Source: Nocardioides oceani | GTDB lineage: Bacteria > Actinomycetota > Actinomycetes > Propionibacteriales > Nocardioidaceae | DNA length: 64,000 nucleotides | Assembly: GCF_030412965.1 (NCBI RefSeq) | Contig: NZ_JAUHJQ010000005.1 | Coordinates: 227,405 to 291,404, forward strand | Reading direction: 5' to 3' | Shown: piece by piece, positions 61,342 through 64,000 of the stretch | Position numbering within the stretch: the stretch's first letter is position 1 | Layout of the letters: each line of letters opens with the position of its first letter | Position numbers and translations under genes: made by a program | Notes under the pieces: model-generated | Told to the model about the DNA's origin: nothing | Database searches by the model: none | What the model saw: the letters and a program-made list of their open reading frames with translations, nothing else

Positions 61342-62502
61342 CTACGCGGTCAGCTCGGCCCACGCGCGCTCGAGCTGCGCGAGGTGCGGCCGGTGGTTGA
61401 GGCCGTGGTCGAGCAGCCAGTCGTCGTCGGCGAAGGTGCCGGCGTACCGCTCCGACCGGTCGCACATGAGCGTGACGACGCTGCCGCGGCCGCGCTCGGC
61501 GCGCACCTCGAGGGCCAGCTGCAGGGCGCCGCAGAGGTTGGTGCCGGTCGACGGGCCGGCCCGCATGCCGAAGCGGTCGGCGAGGAAGCGCATGCCGGCG
61601 GCCGACGCGGCGTCGGGCACCCCGATCATCCGGTCCACGACGCCCGGCACGAACGACGGCTCCACGCGCGGCCGCCCGATGCCCTCGACCCGCGAGCCCG
61701 GGGTCTCGACGGTGCCGGCCGGGTCTCCGGCGTACGACGGCAGGAACGCCGACCCCTCCGGGTCGACCACCGCGAGCCGGGTCGGCAGTCCGCGGTAGCG
61801 CACGTACCGCCCGATCGTCGCGCTGGTGCCACCGGTGCCGGCGCCGACGACGATCCAGTCGGGGACCGGCTGCTCCTCGAGGGCGAGCTGAGAGAAGACC
61901 GACTCGGCGATGTTGTTGTTGCCGCGCCAGTCGGTGGCGCGCTCGGCGTTGGTGAACTGGTCGAGGTAGTGGCCGCCGCAGTCCTCGGCGAGCCGCTGCG
62001 CGACGGCGTACACCTCCCCGGCGTCCGCGACCAGCTCGCAGCGGCCGCCCTCGCGCTCGATGAGCGCGATCTTGCCGGGGCTGGTCGACCGGGTCATCAC
62101 CGCGACGAACGGCAGCCCGAGCAGCCGGGCGAAGTACGCCTCGCTGATCGCCGTGGAGCCGCTCGAGGCGTCGACCAGCGTGGTCCGGGGCCCGATGTCG
62201 CCGTTGCACAGGCCGTAGAGCACCAGCGACCGCGCCAGCCGGTGCTTGAGGCTGCCGGTCGGGTGGGTCGACTCGTCCTTGAGGTAGATGCCGACCGGCG
62301 CGCCTGCGGGCGCGGGCAACCGCAGCAGGTGCGTGTCGGCACTGCGGTGCGCGTCGGCGTCGAGTCGCCCGACGGCCCAGCTCACCCACTCCCGCACCGA
62401 GGTGTCGCACCGGACGACGTCGCGCAGGCCGGACAACCCGGGCGGGGCACTCGGGGCACTCGGGGCACTCGGGGCGGGGGAGGGTGCGGTGCCGGCGTCC
62501 AT
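61342..62502 (-). CDS. PLP-dependent cysteine synthase-family protein (Cds1-like)
   Basis: The protein has 386 residues. It is a fold-type II PLP enzyme with the cofactor Lys in [14 protein letters not shown], the Asn loop in [12 protein letters not shown] and the phosphate-binding [14 protein letters not shown]. Sequence around [15 protein letters not shown] matches the actinobacterial Cds1 group, reported as cysteine desulfhydrases that release H2S, rather than CysK/CysM. It lies among sulfate-assimilation genes. The N-terminal APSAPSAPS comes from a 9-bp repeat and may be variable; translation could begin further in. Confidence 0.85.
   Translation of the reverse strand: MDAGTAPSPAPSAPSAPSAPPGLSGLRDVVRCDTSVREWVSWAVGRLDADAHRSADTHLLRLPAPAGAPVGIYLKDESTHPTGSLKHRLARSLVLYGLCNGDIGPRTTLVDASSGSTAISEAYFARLLGLPFVAVMTRSTSPGKIALIEREGGRCELVADAGEVYAVAQRLAEDCGGHYLDQFTNAERATDWRGNNNIAESVFSQLALEEQPVPDWIVVGAGTGGTSATIGRYVRYRGLPTRLAVVDPEGSAFLPSYAGDPAGTVETPGSRVEGIGRPRVEPSFVPGVVDRMIGVPDAASAAGMRFLADRFGMRAGPSTGTNLCGALQLALEVRAERGRGSVVTLMCDRSERYAGTFADDDWLLDHGLNHRPHLAQLERAWAELTA
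62444..62470. repeat. Three 9-bp repeats GGGGCACTC
   Basis: The exact triple repeat encodes APS-APS-APS near the N-terminus of the Cds1-like protein. Confidence 0.85.
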
Positions 62503-62537
62503 GCCCCCGAGGGTAGGACCCGGTCCGGGTGGTCGGG

Positions 62538-63281
62538 TCAGACGGGCACGAGCTCCACCGCGCCGACGGCGTACCGCGCGAGTACGGTCCGGGCCACCTC
62601 GGGGTGCGCGCCGAGCGGCTCGGAGACGGCGATCGCGCCGGCCTCGAGCGCCAGCTCCGCGACGCGGTCGGGCAGGAAGCCCGGCGCGAGGAAGAGCGAG
62701 GCGACCGCGATGTGGCGGCGGCCCTCGGCACGGAAGGCCCGGACCGCCTCGCCGGCGGCCGGCGGGGCGGCCGAGGCGAACGCGGCGGAGACGGGCAGCT
62801 TGTGGTGGGCGCCCCAGAGCCGGGCCAGCCGGGCGACCGACTGATTGGCCAGCGCGTCGGACGTGCCGGCCGCAGCGAGGACGAGCGCGTCGAGCTCGCG
62901 GACCCGGGCGGCGCGGAGCGCCTCGCGCATCCGCACGTCGAGGACCTCGAGGAAGCGCGGCTCCAGGCCGAGGACGTCGGTGGCACGGACCTGGAGGCCC
63001 GGGTGCCGCTCGGTGGCCTCGGCGATCGCGCGGGGCACGTCGACGGTGGCGTGGTGGGCCTCGGTCAGCAGCAACGGCACGACCACGATCTCGTCGTGAC
63101 CGGCCCGCACCAGCTTGTCGACGACCTTGCCGAACGTCGGCTTGGACAGCTCGAGGAACGCCGGCTCGATGCGGAGGTCCGGGCGCATGGCCCGGACCTC
63201 GGAGACGAGGGCGGAGATCGTGGCGGCGGAGCGCGGGTCACGGCTGCCGTGAGCCAGCGCCACCAGGGCAGGAGCGGTCAT
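62538..63281 (-). CDS. CbiX-type sirohydrochlorin chelatase
   Basis: The protein has 247 residues made of two CbiX-like halves. The first half has [15 protein letters not shown] with the metal His and [18 protein letters not shown] with a second His. The second half is [20 protein letters not shown]. Such chelatases insert Fe or Co into sirohydrochlorin; next to cysH it probably makes sirohaem for sulfite reductase. The ATG follows GAAGGAGG by eight bases. It lies 85 bp downstream of cysH on the same strand. Confidence 0.92.
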   Translation of the reverse strand: MTAPALVALAHGSRDPRSAATISALVSEVRAMRPDLRIEPAFLELSKPTFGKVVDKLVRAGHDEIVVVPLLLTEAHHATVDVPRAIAEATERHPGLQVRATDVLGLEPRFLEVLDVRMREALRAARVRELDALVLAAAGTSDALANQSVARLARLWGAHHKLPVSAAFASAAPPAAGEAVRAFRAEGRRHIAVASLFLAPGFLPDRVAELALEAGAIAVSEPLGAHPEVARTVLARYAVGAVELVPV

Positions 63282-63366
63282 GACGACGGCCTCCTTCGAG
63301 ACGGTGCGGTGACGGGGGTTCGACCGACCACGCTGTCGGGTGTCCGGGTGGGGATCGGGGCGCGCA

Positions 63367-64000
63367 TCAGGTGTGGATCCCGCACTCGGTCTTGTTGGTG
63401 CCGGCCCAGCGTCCGCTGCGCGGGTCGTCGCCCGGGGCGACGCGGCGGGTGCAGGGGGCGCAGCCGATGGAGGGGTAGCCGTCGTAGACGAGCGGGTTGA
63501 CGAGCACGCCGTTCTCGGCGATGTAGCGCTCCATCTGCTCGTCGCTCCAGCGCGCGAGCGGGGAGACCTTGACCTTGCCCTTCTTGGCGTCCCAGCCGAT
63601 GACCGGCGCGATGACCCGGTTGTGGGTCTCGGCGCGGCGCAGGCCGGTGGCCCAGGCGTCGTACCCCGACAGCGCGTCCGCGAGCGGCTGCACCTTGCGC
63701 AGCTTGCAGCACAGGTCGGGGTCGGTCTTGTAGAGGTCCTTGCCGTACGCCGCGTCCTGCTCGGCCACGCTCTGCACCGGCGTGATCGTCAGCAGGTTGA
63801 CGTCCACCGTGGCGGCGACGGCGTCGCGCGTGCCGATCGTCTCCACGAAGTGGTAGCCGGTGTCGAGGAAGACCACGTCGATCCCGGGCACGACCGTCGA
63901 GGCGAGGTGCGCCAGGGCGGCGTCGCCCATCGAGGACGTCACGCAGAACCGCTCGCCGAAGGTGGCGGCGGCCCACTCGATGATGACCTCGGCGGGCGCC
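63367..64000 (-). CDS. cysH: Adenylyl-sulfate / phosphoadenylyl-sulfate reductase CysH (N-terminus outside window)
   Basis: 211 C-terminal residues are present; the frame is open to the window edge. The cysteine pairs CC (DPDLCCKLRKV) and CxxC (IGCAPCTR) bind the [4Fe-4S] cluster of assimilatory APS reductases. The C-terminal ECGIHT carries the catalytic Cys. GYHFVET and TGLRRAETHNR are substrate-binding segments. It reduces activated sulfate to sulfite using thioredoxin. With the downstream chelatase it belongs to a sulfate-assimilation operon whose other genes are probably just outside. Confidence 0.96.
   Translation of the reverse strand, partial: APAEVIIEWAAATFGERFCVTSSMGDAALAHLASTVVPGIDVVFLDTGYHFVETIGTRDAVAATVDVNLLTITPVQSVAEQDAAYGKDLYKTDPDLCCKLRKVQPLADALSGYDAWATGLRRAETHNRVIAPVIGWDAKKGKVKVSPLARWSDEQMERYIAENGVLVNPLVYDGYPSIGCAPCTRRVAPGDDPRSGRWAGTNKTECGIHT

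Noticed and set aside
63311..63335. GGTTCGA string resembling a tRNA T-arm
   Set aside because: No paired acceptor or anticodon arms can be drawn around it.
63282..63366. Riboswitch upstream of or within the sulfur genes
   Set aside because: The 85 bases between cysH and the chelatase contain a ribosome site but no SAM- or cobalamin-type conserved core.

Overview
The window is about 73-75% GC by eye, uses GTG and ATG (rarely TTG) starts, and has densely packed genes. It carries the actinobacterial backbone ftsK - HTH protein - rimO - pgsA - cinA - clgR - DUF3046 - recA - recX. Together with an IdeR/DtxR iron box, a LexA box of the TCGAAC-N4-GTTCG type, a PafBC-type promoter, a DUF222/HNH gene and many leaderless TANNNT promoters, this points to a high-GC actinobacterium, most likely in the Nocardioidaceae (Nocardioides-like). 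No tRNA, rRNA, insertion sequence, prophage or CRISPR array was seen.

Layout. 1-2780: the 3' end of ftsK and an overlapping RodZ-like HTH membrane protein. 2.9-24.9 kb is an inserted block: a SigE-family sigma factor with a PASTA-like membrane partner, a GntP permease, a VOC protein, a DUF222/HNH protein, a secreted beta-sandwich protein, an iron-siderophore ABC importer with a divergent siderophore-interacting flavoprotein around one iron box, a processive glycosyltransferase, a PAS histidine kinase, and a citrate/tricarboxylate two-component system divergent from tctCBA-usp. 24.9-27.1 kb: rimO-pgsA. 27.3-34.6 kb: a secreted 5'-nucleotidase and a secreted ExeM/NucH-type nuclease behind a PHO-box-like repeat, then a GH15 enzyme. 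34.7-41.0 kb: cinA, clgR, and the overlapping pair lhr-nei2. 41.1-48.8 kb: a small acidic protein, a GH3 glycosidase, an alcohol dehydrogenase, an ABC-2 exporter, a GNAT and a DinB-like protein, with two unusual structured repeat regions.

48.9-56.0 kb: DUF3046, an MTA-phosphorylase-like enzyme overlapping an NAD-epimerase, then a divergent polyprenyl-type glycosyltransferase facing a five-gene overlapping operon (GT2, DUF2064/TIGR04282 transferase, SAM methyltransferase, membrane-anchored molybdopterin oxidoreductase, membrane protein). This looks like an uncharacterised glycan or sugar pathway. 56.0-58.6 kb: recA with both a LexA-controlled and a PafBC-type promoter, recX, and a phosphoribosyltransferase. 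58.7-64.0 kb: secreted proteins, a HipA-like kinase paired with DUF3037, and sulfur genes (Cds1-like PLP enzyme, CbiX-type chelatase, assimilatory APS reductase CysH running off the window).

The most notable points are: an iron-siderophore binding protein whose start codon and signal peptide are missing exactly where the iron box lies; a recA promoter pair with a possible N-terminally extended RecA; a concentric inverted-repeat element at 47538-47624; a tandem 73-bp hairpin repeat at 43634-43807; and the glycosyltransferase/molybdoenzyme operon.
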